Assembly: GCF_030817655.1 (NCBI RefSeq)
Contig: NZ_JAUSZM010000003.1
Location: 8,184,001 to 8,248,000, forward strand
Length of the DNA: 64,000 nt
DNA from: Streptomyces sp. V4I2
Lineage (GTDB): Bacteria; Actinomycetota; Actinomycetes; Streptomycetales; Streptomycetaceae
Direction of reading: 5' to 3'
Below, piece by piece: positions 48,265 to 57,211 of the stretch. The notes under the pieces are model-generated. The model did not search any database, was not told the DNA's origin, and saw only the letters and a program-made list of their open reading frames with translations. The translations under genes were made by a program, and so were the position numbers. Numbering within the stretch: the first letter of the stretch is position 1; the number at the start of each line of letters is the position of its first letter.

Positions 48265-49515
48265 TTACGTCGCCAAGTCGCGTGCGTGCAGCGCCGCCGC
48301 GACGACCGTGCGGGACTGGTGTTCGACCTGGTGTTCCAGGGGCACCCAGCGAGCGCTGAAGCGTTCCGCGAAGGAGTGGCTCCAGATCGCGACGAGCCGT
48401 TCGAGACGTGGTGCCGCAGGGTCGTCGGTCTCCTGGAGCACCCGCAGCAGCATGGCCGCCGCCCGCAGCGGCACCCGGCGCGCGAAGGCGTCCACGCTGC
48501 CGACGTACGCCCTGGTGTTGTCGGCGGGCGGGGTGTGGACCCAGTCCGCGGCCAGCCCCGGCACCAGCTCGAGCCCCCACTTGGCCGCCCTCATCAGGGG
48601 CCCGTCGTCCCCCTGCAGACGGGGCAGCGCGTCTGCCAGCACCTCCTCCACCGCCCGCGCGTCCCGCAGCAGCCGGCCCGCCAGCTGCCGCATCGCCGCC
48701 GCCGGCGCCGGGTGCGGCGCCGGGTCGTCCACCAGGTCGCTAGCCCACATCGGCACCTCGACGACCGCGGTCAGACCGCCGTACCGGTGGGCGTGGTACC
48801 AGGTGCTGTGCCGTGCGTCGTCCGGCATGCTCGGGTACGCCGCACCCGCGCCCGGTGACGGCATGACGTGCACGCCGGGTCCGGTGGCGGGCCAGCCCGC
48901 GGCGTCCGAGGCGCCCGTCTCCACCGGGATGTTCAGCTCCGCCGCGGACTTGGCGAACGGCTCGGCGAGACCCGGCACGTCCTTCGTCAACTGGACCCAG
49001 CTGCCGCCCAGGTCGGTCCCGTGCAGCGTCACCTGGAGGTAGGGGCGCAGTTCGTCGATGACGCCGGTCAGGGCGCGTGTCTCGGGCGGCAGCCGGTCGG
49101 GCGGCAGCACGGAGGGAGACCACTCCGGCTGCTCCGGTCCCGCCGGCCGGAAGAACCCGAGGTGGTAGTCGAACAGGCTGCGCGGCGCCGGGGTCACATG
49201 CAGGCTCGCCCCGTCGGGATCGGCGCACAGCAGGAGGTGCCAGGACGTGTCGGTGCGTAACTCCCGCTGGTACAGCACCCGTTCGGCGACCGAGAGGAGC
49301 GTGGCGCCGCCGGTCGGCTCGTTGGAGTGGGCCCCCGCGACCACCAGCACGGCACGGCGGGCATGGCCCACGGACAGCAGGTGCAGGGGCCTGCCCGCCC
49401 GGGAGACGCCCACCTGTCTCAGCGCGCACACGCGGGGCCGGTGGGCGGCCAACGCCCGTGCGGACGCGACCAGTTCGGTCACCGTGGGGTAGCGCAGCTT
49501 CGGCAGGAGACTCAC
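48265..49515 (-). CDS. M14 zinc carboxypeptidase-like protein B, with TTA codon
   Basis: 416 residues, a clear paralogue of the M14 protein A (shared LLSVGH, HxNEPTGGAT/HANEPVGGAT, LRYPTV and ARWVPLEHQVEHQSR / ARWIPVARQVEYQSR segments). Zinc motif GAHSNEP, TLHGTD and catalytic VVEVPMW are present. Codon 86 is TTA (plus-strand 49258-49260, frame checked). Start GTG 49515, chosen by alignment with the paralogue; the frame stays open upstream into repeat sequence. It ends with TAA, rare here, 34 bp from the SSI stop (convergent). Confidence 0.9.
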   Translation of the reverse strand: MSLLPKLRYPTVTELVASARALAAHRPRVCALRQVGVSRAGRPLHLLSVGHARRAVLVVAGAHSNEPTGGATLLSVAERVLYQRELRTDTSWHLLLCADPDGASLHVTPAPRSLFDYHLGFFRPAGPEQPEWSPSVLPPDRLPPETRALTGVIDELRPYLQVTLHGTDLGGSWVQLTKDVPGLAEPFAKSAAELNIPVETGASDAAGWPATGPGVHVMPSPGAGAAYPSMPDDARHSTWYHAHRYGGLTAVVEVPMWASDLVDDPAPHPAPAAAMRQLAGRLLRDARAVEEVLADALPRLQGDDGPLMRAAKWGLELVPGLAADWVHTPPADNTRAYVGSVDAFARRVPLRAAAMLLRVLQETDDPAAPRLERLVAIWSHSFAERFSARWVPLEHQVEHQSRTVVAAALHARDLAT

Positions 49516-49794
49516 CCCCGTCACATCCGCCCGGCTTCGCCATCGCAGTACCCCACGCTCCCGTTGACGTGTCAAGGACGGCACGGGGGAGGCTCCAGGG
49601 GGCGCCCAGATGCATTTACCGGCAGCAGGTGGAGCCGTACGTGCCAGCGGGGTCGCGGGCGCCCGGCCCGCCGGGGCGCGGGCCTCGGAACCCACCCCCG
49701 CCGCGGCCCGCACCCGGCCGGAACCGGGTACTCCGCACCGATTGCCGTGCGTCCACGCGCGTTTACGCCGTCGTCGAGCCCCTCGGCGGCCGGC

Positions 49795-50130
49795 GCCCCG
49801 CCAATCGCCACTACTCGCCACCACAAGCCGTCCCTCCGCCACGAGCTCCGGGAGCGCGCGCGGGTGCACGCCGGTCGCGAGGGCGGGGCGGCGGTGCGGG
49901 CCGGGCGGCACACGCCCCCTTCATCGGCCCTCTTGCCCGATTCAGCCCACCCTCTCCAGCGCGCCCGGCGCCCCGCCACTCGCCACCACAAGCCGTCCCT
50001 CCGCCACGAGCCCCGGTAGCGCGCGCGGGTGCACGCCGGTCGCGAGGGCGGGGGCGCAGTGCGGGGCGAGTGACGCACGCCCCCTCCGCCGGCCCTCTCG
50101 CCCGACTCAGGCCACCCGCTCCAGCAACGC
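49795..50130. repeat. 165-bp tandem duplication at the treY 3' end
   Basis: Within the 591-bp gap 49516-50106, sequence around 49814-49965 recurs at exactly 165 bp offset (checked at 49814/49979, 49861/50026 and 49942/50107). The copy proximal to treY runs into its last codons, so unit 1 holds a decayed copy of the treY 3' end. The gap otherwise contains the M14 B promoter region (49516-49600) and no gene. Confidence 0.85.
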
Positions 50131-52455
50131 CACCGGCAGCCCCTCGAAAAGCTCCGCCACGCGCGCGTGCCCCGTGAACTCCCGTTCCGGAGCCAGGACG
50201 TCCGCCCACCGGCCCGGCGGGAGCGGCAGCAGGGTGTCCCGCCAGCCGCCCGCCTCCGCCAGCCGCAGCGACAACCGGGTCACGGCCGTGAGAACCGCTC
50301 CCGAGCGCGTGAACGCCACGCAGTGGGCCCCCGCCGGGCCCTCGGCGGCCAGGGGCGCGTAGCTCGCCGAGTCGCCGAAGACGTCGGGGCGGCGGGCGCG
50401 CAGGCTCAGTGCCGCCCGGGTCAGCGCCTCCTTGGCGCCGGGATGCTCCGGGGGGAATGGCACGGGCCGGCGGTTGTCCGGGTCGACCAGGGCGCGGTAC
50501 TCGCTCTCCGTGCCCTGGTAGAGGTCCGGCACCCCCGGCATCGTCAGGTGGACCAGGGCCGTGCCGAGCAGGTTGGCGTGGATGTGGGGCTCCAGCAGGC
50601 TCCGGAAGGCGGTCACCTGCTCCCCCGGTGCGCCGCACGGCCCCGCCGCGACGAACGCCGCCACCGCCTCCTCGTACGCGGGCTCCTGCTCCGTCCAGCT
50701 CGTGTACAGGCCGGCCTCGCGCACATGCTTGAGCAGGGCCTCCTGGACGCGCTCGGCGTCCGCCCGCCCCAGCCCGAACACCGTCTGCCAGGCCGCCCAC
50801 GCCAGCTGCGCGTCCGGCACGCCCTCGCCGGTGCGCGTGACCTCGGCCAGGACGTCGGCCCAGCGCTGCGGACACTCGGTGAGCACCGCCAGGGCCGCCC
50901 GTACGTCGGCGCTGCGCTTGGTGTCGTGGGTCGACACCACCGTCCCGGACACCGGCCAGTCGCGCTGCACGCGTGCGCAGTACGCGTGGAAGTCCTCCGG
51001 GGAGACGGCGGGCCTGCCCGGGTTCCCGCCCACCTCGGTTGCCGACAGCAGCGGCACATAGCGGTAGAACGCCGTGTCCTCCACGGACTTGGCGCGCAGC
51101 GCCGACGAGGTCTGCGCGAACCGGGCCTGGAACTCCACGAACGCGGGCCCGTCGCCGTACCGCCCGAGCACCAGGTCGCGCACGACGTCGACCGCGCCCG
51201 CCTCCTCGGGGACGACGAAGGCGAGCCGGGCCTTGGCCGCGGCCTCATCGGTGACGATCCGGGCCGCGTCCCCGGAGGCGTACGGCCGGTAGACCTCCAG
51301 GCGGACGAGGAGCTCCTGGAGCGCGGTGCGCAGCGCCCAGGGCGCGCGGTCGCGCAGCGCCGGCTCCGGCGACAGGGCGCACAGGCGGCTCGCCACCCGG
51401 GTCAGCCGGTCGGTCTCCGTCGCCAGCTCGTGCGTGAGCACCTTGTACGCCGCCCGCCGCACGGTCGCCTCCCAGTCCCCGCCCCGGTCCGTCTGCGGGG
51501 CCGCGAACCGCCGGTACTGGCCGAGGAGTTCCCCGGCCCCCGCCGGATCCGCGAAGAGGCCGTCGACGTGCCGCAGGGCGTCGTAGCCGGTGGTGCCCGC
51601 GACGGGCCAGGAGGCCGGCAGCGGCTCGCCGTCCGACAGGATCTTCTCCACGACCGTCCAGCGGCCGCCGGTCGCCTCGTGCAGCCGCAGCAGATAGGCG
51701 TCGGGGTCGGCGAGGCCGTCGGGGTGGTCGATGCGCAGGCCGTCGATCACGCCCTCGTGGAGCAGCGCCAGGATCTTGGCGTGGGTGGCCTCGAACACCT
51801 CCGGGTCCTCGACCCGGACCCCGATGAGCTCCGAGATGCTGAAGAAGCGCCGGTAGTTGAGCTCCGTACGGGCCAGCCGCCACCACACCGGCCGGTACCA
51901 CTGCGCGTCCAGCAGCTGCGGCAGCGGCAGTTCCTCGGTGCCCGCGCGCAGCGGGAACAGGTGGTCGTAGTAGCGCAGCAGCTTCCCGTCGACCTCCAGG
52001 TGCTCGATCTCCGAACCGAGCGGCTGCCCGAGCACCGGCAGCAGCACCTGGCCGCCCTGCGCCTCCCAGTCGATGTCGAACCAGCGCGCGTACGGCGACT
52101 TGGGGCCCTCGCGGAGGACCTCCCACAGGGCGCGGTTGTGCCGCGGGGCCATGGCCATGTGGTTGGGCACGATGTCCACGACCAGGCCGAGCCCGTGCTC
52201 CCGCGCGGTGCGCGCCAGCGCCCGCAGCCCCTCCTCGCCGCCGAGTTCCTCGCGCACGCGCGCGTGGTCCACGACGTCGTAGCCGTGCCCCGAGCCCGGG
52301 ACGGCCTCCAGGACGGGCGACAGGTGCAGATGCGAGACGCCGAGCGAGGCCAGGTACGGCACGGCCGCCGCCGCGGCCGCGAACGGGAACTCGGGCTGCA
52401 GCTGCAGCCGGTAGGTGGCCGTCGGCACCGCCGGGTCAGATCGCTCAGGTGTCAT
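50107..52455 (-). CDS. treY: Maltooligosyl trehalose synthase
   Basis: 782 residues of GH13 (subfamily 26). Motifs include TATYRLQL at the N-terminus, HLHLSPVLEAVPGSGHGYDV, LVVDIVPNHMA, DGLRIDHPDGLADP (nucleophile Asp), WTVVEKIL (acid/base Glu), and VVSTHDTKRSADVRAA. It converts the reducing-end alpha-1,4 bond of maltodextrins to alpha,alpha-1,1, feeding TreZ. Start ATG 52455. Its 3' end is the proximal edge of a tandem duplication. glgX lies 100 bp upstream on the same strand, separated by a hairpin. Confidence 0.96.
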   Translation of the reverse strand: MTPERSDPAVPTATYRLQLQPEFPFAAAAAAVPYLASLGVSHLHLSPVLEAVPGSGHGYDVVDHARVREELGGEEGLRALARTAREHGLGLVVDIVPNHMAMAPRHNRALWEVLREGPKSPYARWFDIDWEAQGGQVLLPVLGQPLGSEIEHLEVDGKLLRYYDHLFPLRAGTEELPLPQLLDAQWYRPVWWRLARTELNYRRFFSISELIGVRVEDPEVFEATHAKILALLHEGVIDGLRIDHPDGLADPDAYLLRLHEATGGRWTVVEKILSDGEPLPASWPVAGTTGYDALRHVDGLFADPAGAGELLGQYRRFAAPQTDRGGDWEATVRRAAYKVLTHELATETDRLTRVASRLCALSPEPALRDRAPWALRTALQELLVRLEVYRPYASGDAARIVTDEAAAKARLAFVVPEEAGAVDVVRDLVLGRYGDGPAFVEFQARFAQTSSALRAKSVEDTAFYRYVPLLSATEVGGNPGRPAVSPEDFHAYCARVQRDWPVSGTVVSTHDTKRSADVRAALAVLTECPQRWADVLAEVTRTGEGVPDAQLAWAAWQTVFGLGRADAERVQEALLKHVREAGLYTSWTEQEPAYEEAVAAFVAAGPCGAPGEQVTAFRSLLEPHIHANLLGTALVHLTMPGVPDLYQGTESEYRALVDPDNRRPVPFPPEHPGAKEALTRAALSLRARRPDVFGDSASYAPLAAEGPAGAHCVAFTRSGAVLTAVTRLSLRLAEAGGWRDTLLPLPPGRWADVLAPEREFTGHARVAELFEGLPVALLERVA

Positions 52456-52513
52456 GCAGACCTACGTACCCGCCCGGCCGCCTTTCGTGTCATCGACACT
52501 CCGTGTGCGCACG

Positions 52514-52545
52514 CGCGCGCGTGCCCGACAACAGGCACGCGCGCG
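52514..52545 (-). terminator. Hairpin between glgX and treY
   Basis: CGCGCGCGTGCC (52514-52525) and its complement (52534-52545) form a perfect 12-bp stem with an 8-base loop, just downstream of the glgX stop, so treY may have its own promoter or receive partial read-through. Confidence 0.6.
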
Positions 52546-52555
52546 TGACGCCCGC

Positions 52556-54673
52556 CTAGACCGGCCGCTGCAACACGACCATGCTCCGGTCCACCAGCGT
52601 CAGCCGGTCCCCGGCCTGCACCTTCGCGACCGTGCCCGGCGGCACCCCGTCCGTGCGGGCGGTGTCGACCAGGACCTGCCACTGCCGGCCGTGGTTGACC
52701 GGCACCACGAACTCCAGGGTCTTCGGCGAGGCGTTGAACATCAGCAGGAACGAGTCGTCGGTGATCCGCTCCCCGCGCGCGCCCGGCTCGGAGATCGCGT
52801 TGCCGTTCAGGAACACCGCCAGCGCGGACGCCTGCGCCCGGTCCCAGTCCCGCTGGGTCATCTCCTTGCCCGCGGGAGTGAACCAGGCGATGTCCGACAG
52901 CTCGTCGTGCGTGCCCTCTACGGGCCGGCCGTGGAAGAAGCGCCGCCGGCGGAAGACCGGATGCTCCTTGCGCAGCCGCACGATCGCGCGCGTGAAGTCC
53001 AGCAGCTCACGGTCGGGCCCGTCCGCCTCCGGCCACCGCACCCAGGCCAGCTCGCTGTCCTGGCAGTAGGCGTTGTTGTTGCCGCGCTGGGTGCGCGCGA
53101 CCTCGTCGCCGTGGCTGATCATCGGCACGCCCTGGGACAGCATCAGCGTGGCGATGAAGTTCCGCATCTGCCGCGACCGCAGCTCCAGCACGGCCGGGTC
53201 GTCGGTCTCGCCCTCCGCCCCGCAGTTCCACGACCGGTTGTGGCTCTCGCCGTCCCGGTTGTCCTCGCCGTTGGCGTCGTTGCGCTTCTCGTTGTACGAG
53301 ACCAGGTCGTGCAGGGTGAAGCCGTCGTGGCAGGTCACGAAGTTGATCGAGGCGAGCGGGCGCCGCCCGTCGTCCTGGTACAGGTCGGACGAGCCGGTCA
53401 GCCGGGACGCGAACTCCGCCAGCGTGCGCGGCTCGCCGCGCCACATGTCCCGTACGGTGTCGCGGTACTTGCCGTTCCACTCGGTCCACAGCGGCGGGAA
53501 GTTGCCCACCTGGTAGCCGCCCTCGCCGACGTCCCAGGGCTCGGCGATCAGCTTCACCTGGGAGACCACCGGATCCTGCTGCACCAGGTCGAAGAACGAC
53601 GACAGCCGGTCCACCTCGTGGAACTGCCGGGCCAGGGTGGCCGCGAGGTCGAAGCGGAACCCGTCGACGTGCATCTCGGTGACCCAGTACCGCAGCGAGT
53701 CCATGATCAGCTGCAGGACGTGCGGGGACCGCATGAGCAGCGAGTTCCCGGTACCCGTGGTGTCCATGTAGTAGCGGGGATCGTCCGCCAGGCGGTAGTA
53801 CTGCGGGTTGTCGAGGCCCTTGAAGGACAGCGTCGGGCCCAGATGGTTGCCCTCGGCGGTGTGGTTGTAGACCACGTCCAGGATGACCTCGATACCGGCC
53901 TCGTGCAGCGCCCGCACCGCCGACTTGAACTCCAGGACCTGCTGGCCGCGGTCGCCCCAGGAGGCGTACGCGTTGTGCGGGGCGAAGAAGCCGATGGTGT
54001 TGTAGCCCCAGTAGTTGTTCAGCCCCATGTCGACCAGCCGGTGGTCGTTCACGAACTGGTGTACGGGCATCAGCTCCAGCGCCGTGACGCCCAGCTCGGT
54101 GAGGTGCTCGATGATCGCCGGGTGTGCCAGCGCGGCATAGGTGCCGCGAAGCTCCTCCGGGAGCCCCGGATGCCGCATCGTGAGGCCCTTGACGTGCGCC
54201 TCGTAGATCACCGTGTGGTGGTACTCGGTGCGCGGCCGCCGGTCGTCGCCCCAGTCGAAGTACGGGTTGACCACGACCGACGCCATCATGTGCGGCGCCG
54301 AGTCCAGATCGTTGCGCCGGTCGGGCGCGTCGAAGTGGTAGCCGTACACCTCCTCGCCCCAGTGGATCGAACCGCTGATCGCGCGCGCGTACGGGTCGAG
54401 CAGCAGCTTCGCCGAGTTGCAGCGCAGACCGCGCTCGGGGGCGTACGGGCCGTGCGCCCGGAAGCCGTACCGCTGTCCCGGCATGACGCCGGGCAGATAC
54501 GCGTGCCGTACGAACGCGTCGCTCTCCCGCAGTTCCACCGCCGTCTCCGAGCCGTCGTCGTGCAGCAGACACAGCTCTACTCGGTCCGCGGCCTCCGAGA
54601 AGACCGCGAAGTTGGTGCCGGCGCCGTCGTACGTGGCGCCGAGCGGATACGCCTCTCCAGGCCAGACCTGCAT
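52556..54673 (-). CDS. glgX: Glycogen debranching enzyme GlgX/TreX
   Basis: 705 residues of GH13: N-terminal CBM48-like domain (WPGEAYPLGATYDGAGTNFAVFSE), barrel motifs VILDVVYNHTAEG, VDGFRFDLAA (nucleophile), KLIAEPWDVG (acid/base) and FVTCHDGFTLHDLVSYNEK, and the QGVPMISHGDE segment. It is an isoamylase-type enzyme trimming glycogen branches and supplies linear maltooligosaccharides to TreY/TreZ. Start ATG 54673 with GGAAGAG 8 bp upstream; in-frame codons further up cross the divergent promoter region. Confidence 0.95.
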   Translation of the reverse strand: MQVWPGEAYPLGATYDGAGTNFAVFSEAADRVELCLLHDDGSETAVELRESDAFVRHAYLPGVMPGQRYGFRAHGPYAPERGLRCNSAKLLLDPYARAISGSIHWGEEVYGYHFDAPDRRNDLDSAPHMMASVVVNPYFDWGDDRRPRTEYHHTVIYEAHVKGLTMRHPGLPEELRGTYAALAHPAIIEHLTELGVTALELMPVHQFVNDHRLVDMGLNNYWGYNTIGFFAPHNAYASWGDRGQQVLEFKSAVRALHEAGIEVILDVVYNHTAEGNHLGPTLSFKGLDNPQYYRLADDPRYYMDTTGTGNSLLMRSPHVLQLIMDSLRYWVTEMHVDGFRFDLAATLARQFHEVDRLSSFFDLVQQDPVVSQVKLIAEPWDVGEGGYQVGNFPPLWTEWNGKYRDTVRDMWRGEPRTLAEFASRLTGSSDLYQDDGRRPLASINFVTCHDGFTLHDLVSYNEKRNDANGEDNRDGESHNRSWNCGAEGETDDPAVLELRSRQMRNFIATLMLSQGVPMISHGDEVARTQRGNNNAYCQDSELAWVRWPEADGPDRELLDFTRAIVRLRKEHPVFRRRRFFHGRPVEGTHDELSDIAWFTPAGKEMTQRDWDRAQASALAVFLNGNAISEPGARGERITDDSFLLMFNASPKTLEFVVPVNHGRQWQVLVDTARTDGVPPGTVAKVQAGDRLTLVDRSMVVLQRPV

Positions 54674-54867
54674 GGATACGACTCTTCCAGGTGTCCCGCG
54701 CCGCTGGGGGCGCCTTGGCCCCGAGTGTCCACGAAAGTGATGGAACCACCTATGACTTGGGTCCCTCTTACCGGGCGACCAGTGCATACCCCGTCACACG
54801 TGGCCGGTATGCCGAACCAGTGGGGCAAATTCATACTCCCGGGATCGTGGGGGAGCAGGGGGAAGAC

Positions 54868-55686
54868 GTGCGCGACACAGTGCGCCGCCATCTCGGCAAG
54901 GTGGTGGCCGGTACGGCCATCGCGGTGGCCTCGACCGCCGTGATGGTCGGCATCACGCTGCCGGGGTCGGCGGGGGCCGACGACACGGACGGCGGACAGG
55001 CGGACAGCCGGTCCGTGCAGGAGACAGGCCAGGGCCAGGAGCAGGGCGCGGCCGTGGCGCCCGGTGTCGTCGAGCAGGCCCCGGCCGAGGGCGACAAGGG
55101 CCAGGGCAGCGATCCGCTGACCGACGACGAGATCGCGCGGGTCGAGCGGATCGCGGTGAACCAGCAGCTGTTCAACGCCACCGAGGACGTCGAGGGCGAG
55201 CGCGGCCCGCAACGCCTCACCGTCGACGTCGCCGAACCGGAAGCGGACGAGGCCGACGCCACCGACGCGCCCCGGCGCGCCGACGTGACGTTCTACGACT
55301 ACCGGGACGACACCCTCGTCACCAAGACGGTCGACCTCGACTCCGGGAAGGTCGTGGGGACCAGCGAGCAGCGGGGCGTCCAGCCGCCGCCGAGCCGTGC
55401 CGAGACCATCGAGGCGGCGAGGCTCCTGATCGCCGACCCGCTGGGCGCGGGCCTCAAGGCGGACTACAAGGACGCCACCGGCCAGGAACTCACCTCCCCG
55501 GACCAGCTGCGGCTGAGCGGCGGCGTCTACCGGGCCGCGCCGGGTGCCCAGTCCGCCGCACTGGACAAGTGCGGCGAGCACCGCTGCGTGCGGCTGTTCC
55601 CGAAGGTCAAGAACGGGCCGTGGATCGACACCAGGTCCCTGGTGATCGACCTGAGCGCCCGCAAGGTCGCCGAGCTCGACCGCTGA
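54868..55686 (+). CDS. Secreted/anchored protein preceding copper amine oxidase-like gene
   Basis: 272 residues: an N-terminal hydrophobic helix at about 9-32 (VVAGTAIAVASTAVMVGITL), an acidic Gln/Gly-rich linker, then a globular domain (about 85-272) with a Cys pair KCGEHRC. Start GTG 54868 has AGGGGGAA 5 bp upstream. It sits 109 bp before the copper-amine-oxidase-like gene on the same strand, and I recall such pairs in Streptomyces, so it is probably the partner or a chaperone. The degenerate CCGGCTT-type repeats begin directly after its stop. Function not recognised. Confidence 0.82.
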   Translation: MRDTVRRHLGKVVAGTAIAVASTAVMVGITLPGSAGADDTDGGQADSRSVQETGQGQEQGAAVAPGVVEQAPAEGDKGQGSDPLTDDEIARVERIAVNQQLFNATEDVEGERGPQRLTVDVAEPEADEADATDAPRRADVTFYDYRDDTLVTKTVDLDSGKVVGTSEQRGVQPPPSRAETIEAARLLIADPLGAGLKADYKDATGQELTSPDQLRLSGGVYRAAPGAQSAALDKCGEHRCVRLFPKVKNGPWIDTRSLVIDLSARKVAELDR

Positions 55687-55760
55687 GCCGGCCTTCTTCC
55701 GACTTTCTGCCGGCGTACCTCCGGCCTTCGTCCGGCTTCCGTCCGGCTTTCGTCCCATTT
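55687..55760. repeat. Degenerate 12-14-bp repeats between partner gene and amine oxidase gene
   Basis: Units related to TCCGGCTTTCG (five or six copies, e.g. at 55722-55757) fill the space between the two genes, starting at the upstream stop codon. Confidence 0.6.
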
Positions 55761-55795
55761 CGAACCTGCACCTCCTGCGAGGGAGTCACTTCTTC

Positions 55796-57109
55796 ATGCG
55801 TGTGAACACCATCAGCCGTGCCCGCAAGCGGCCGGCCGCCCTCGGCCTCGCCGTGGCCGCGCTGGCCGCCGGTCTGACGACCGGCACGGGACCGGCCGCC
55901 GCCCAGCCGAGAGCCGCCGCGGCGGCGGCCGCCGACTGCAGCGCCGCCTACCGCATCGAGCAGAAGCTCTCCACCGGCACGACCTGGCGGATGTGCTGGC
56001 GCTACGACGGGATGGCCGGCCTCGTCCTGGACGACGTCTCCTACCAGCCCAAGGGCGAGCCCAAGCCGATCAAGGTCCTCAACAGCGCCCGGCTCGGCCA
56101 GATCCACGTCCCGTACGACGACGGGAAGGAGGAGTACGACGACCTCACGGGCCAGGACTTCGCCAAGGACCTGATGCCGCTGGCGCCGGCCGAGTGCCCC
56201 GGCGGCACCATCAAGACCGTCAAGATCCCGGACCAGTACCCGGGCGAGAACCCGAACGTCAAGGGCCTGTGCACCACCACGCGCTCCCGCGGCCACGCCT
56301 ACCGCATGCAGAGCGATACCGGGAACAAGGTCTACCAGGCCCAGGGCAAGGACCTGCTCGTCTACACGGTCAACCAGGTCGGCTGGTACGAGTACATGAC
56401 CGAGTGGCGCTTCCAGGACGACGGCACGGTCAACATGAACGTCGGCGCGACCGGCAGCCTCTCCCCGTTCGACTACGACGCGGGCGACGGGCGCGGCTGG
56501 CCCATCGGCAAGGGCGCCAAGGGCAAGGCCACCAGCCACAGCCACAACGCCTTCTGGCGGCTCGACTTCGCCCTCGACGGCTCCACCAAGAACCGGGTCG
56601 AGCAGTACGACTCGGCCGTCACCACCCGCGGCCGGCTGACCCCGACCACCAAGACCACCCGCACCAAGGTCACCAAGGAACGCGCCGGCGACGCCAAGGC
56701 CTACCGCTGGTGGCGCATGGTCAGCGCGACCGGCAAGAACAAGGACGGACACGCGCGCTCGTACGAGATCGTCCCCGGCCCCACCACCCGCTACCCGGGC
56801 CGCAGTTTCACCCAGCACGACGTCTACTTCACCCAGTACAACAAGTGCGAGCTGTTCGCCAGCAACAACCCGCGCTGCGCCCGGACCCATCCCAAGTCCG
56901 TCGACAAGTGGGTGAACGGGCAGACCCTCAGCCACCCCGTGGCCTGGGTGAACGTCGGCTTCCACCACATAGCCCGGGACGAGGACCAGCAGCCCATGCC
57001 GGTCCACTGGCAGGGCTTCTCCATCGCCCCGCGTGACGTCACCGCTATGAATCCGCTCACTCCGCCCGCCCTCGCCGGTGAGAACGGACGTCCGGCGAAC
57101 GGTAGTTGA
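55796..57109 (+). CDS. Secreted copper amine oxidase-like protein (tyramine oxidase subunit B type)
   Basis: 437 residues with a Sec/Tat-like signal (basic start, hydrophobic, cleavage near residue 36) and a copper-amine-oxidase catalytic domain only. Copper ligands His248 and His250 (SHSHNAFWRLDF) and a third His in VGFHHIARDEDQQPMP are present. Tyr198 occupies the topaquinone position (GWYEYMTEW), 50 residues before the HxH pair as in known enzymes, but the conserved Asn before it is Trp197. Full-length enzymes have 630-700 residues with N2/N3 domains, absent here. ATG 55796 with GAGGGAG upstream. Whether TPQ forms without Asn is open. Confidence 0.86.
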   Translation: MRVNTISRARKRPAALGLAVAALAAGLTTGTGPAAAQPRAAAAAAADCSAAYRIEQKLSTGTTWRMCWRYDGMAGLVLDDVSYQPKGEPKPIKVLNSARLGQIHVPYDDGKEEYDDLTGQDFAKDLMPLAPAECPGGTIKTVKIPDQYPGENPNVKGLCTTTRSRGHAYRMQSDTGNKVYQAQGKDLLVYTVNQVGWYEYMTEWRFQDDGTVNMNVGATGSLSPFDYDAGDGRGWPIGKGAKGKATSHSHNAFWRLDFALDGSTKNRVEQYDSAVTTRGRLTPTTKTTRTKVTKERAGDAKAYRWWRMVSATGKNKDGHARSYEIVPGPTTRYPGRSFTQHDVYFTQYNKCELFASNNPRCARTHPKSVDKWVNGQTLSHPVAWVNVGFHHIARDEDQQPMPVHWQGFSIAPRDVTAMNPLTPPALAGENGRPANGS

Positions 57110-57211
57110 GAAACGACCTGTCCATCCGGCTGCACCGCCCACCGCTCCCGGAGTACCCTTCCTTGATCGTCGAGACGGGTAGTGCTCGGGGGAGCGGAAG
57201 GCGGTGCGCGG

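Noticed and set aside
50167..52548. 793-codon open frame opposite treY
   Set aside because: Shadow frame; all GH13 motifs are on the minus strand.
52415..54943. 842-codon open frame opposite glgX
   Set aside because: Shadow of a well-supported GH13 gene.
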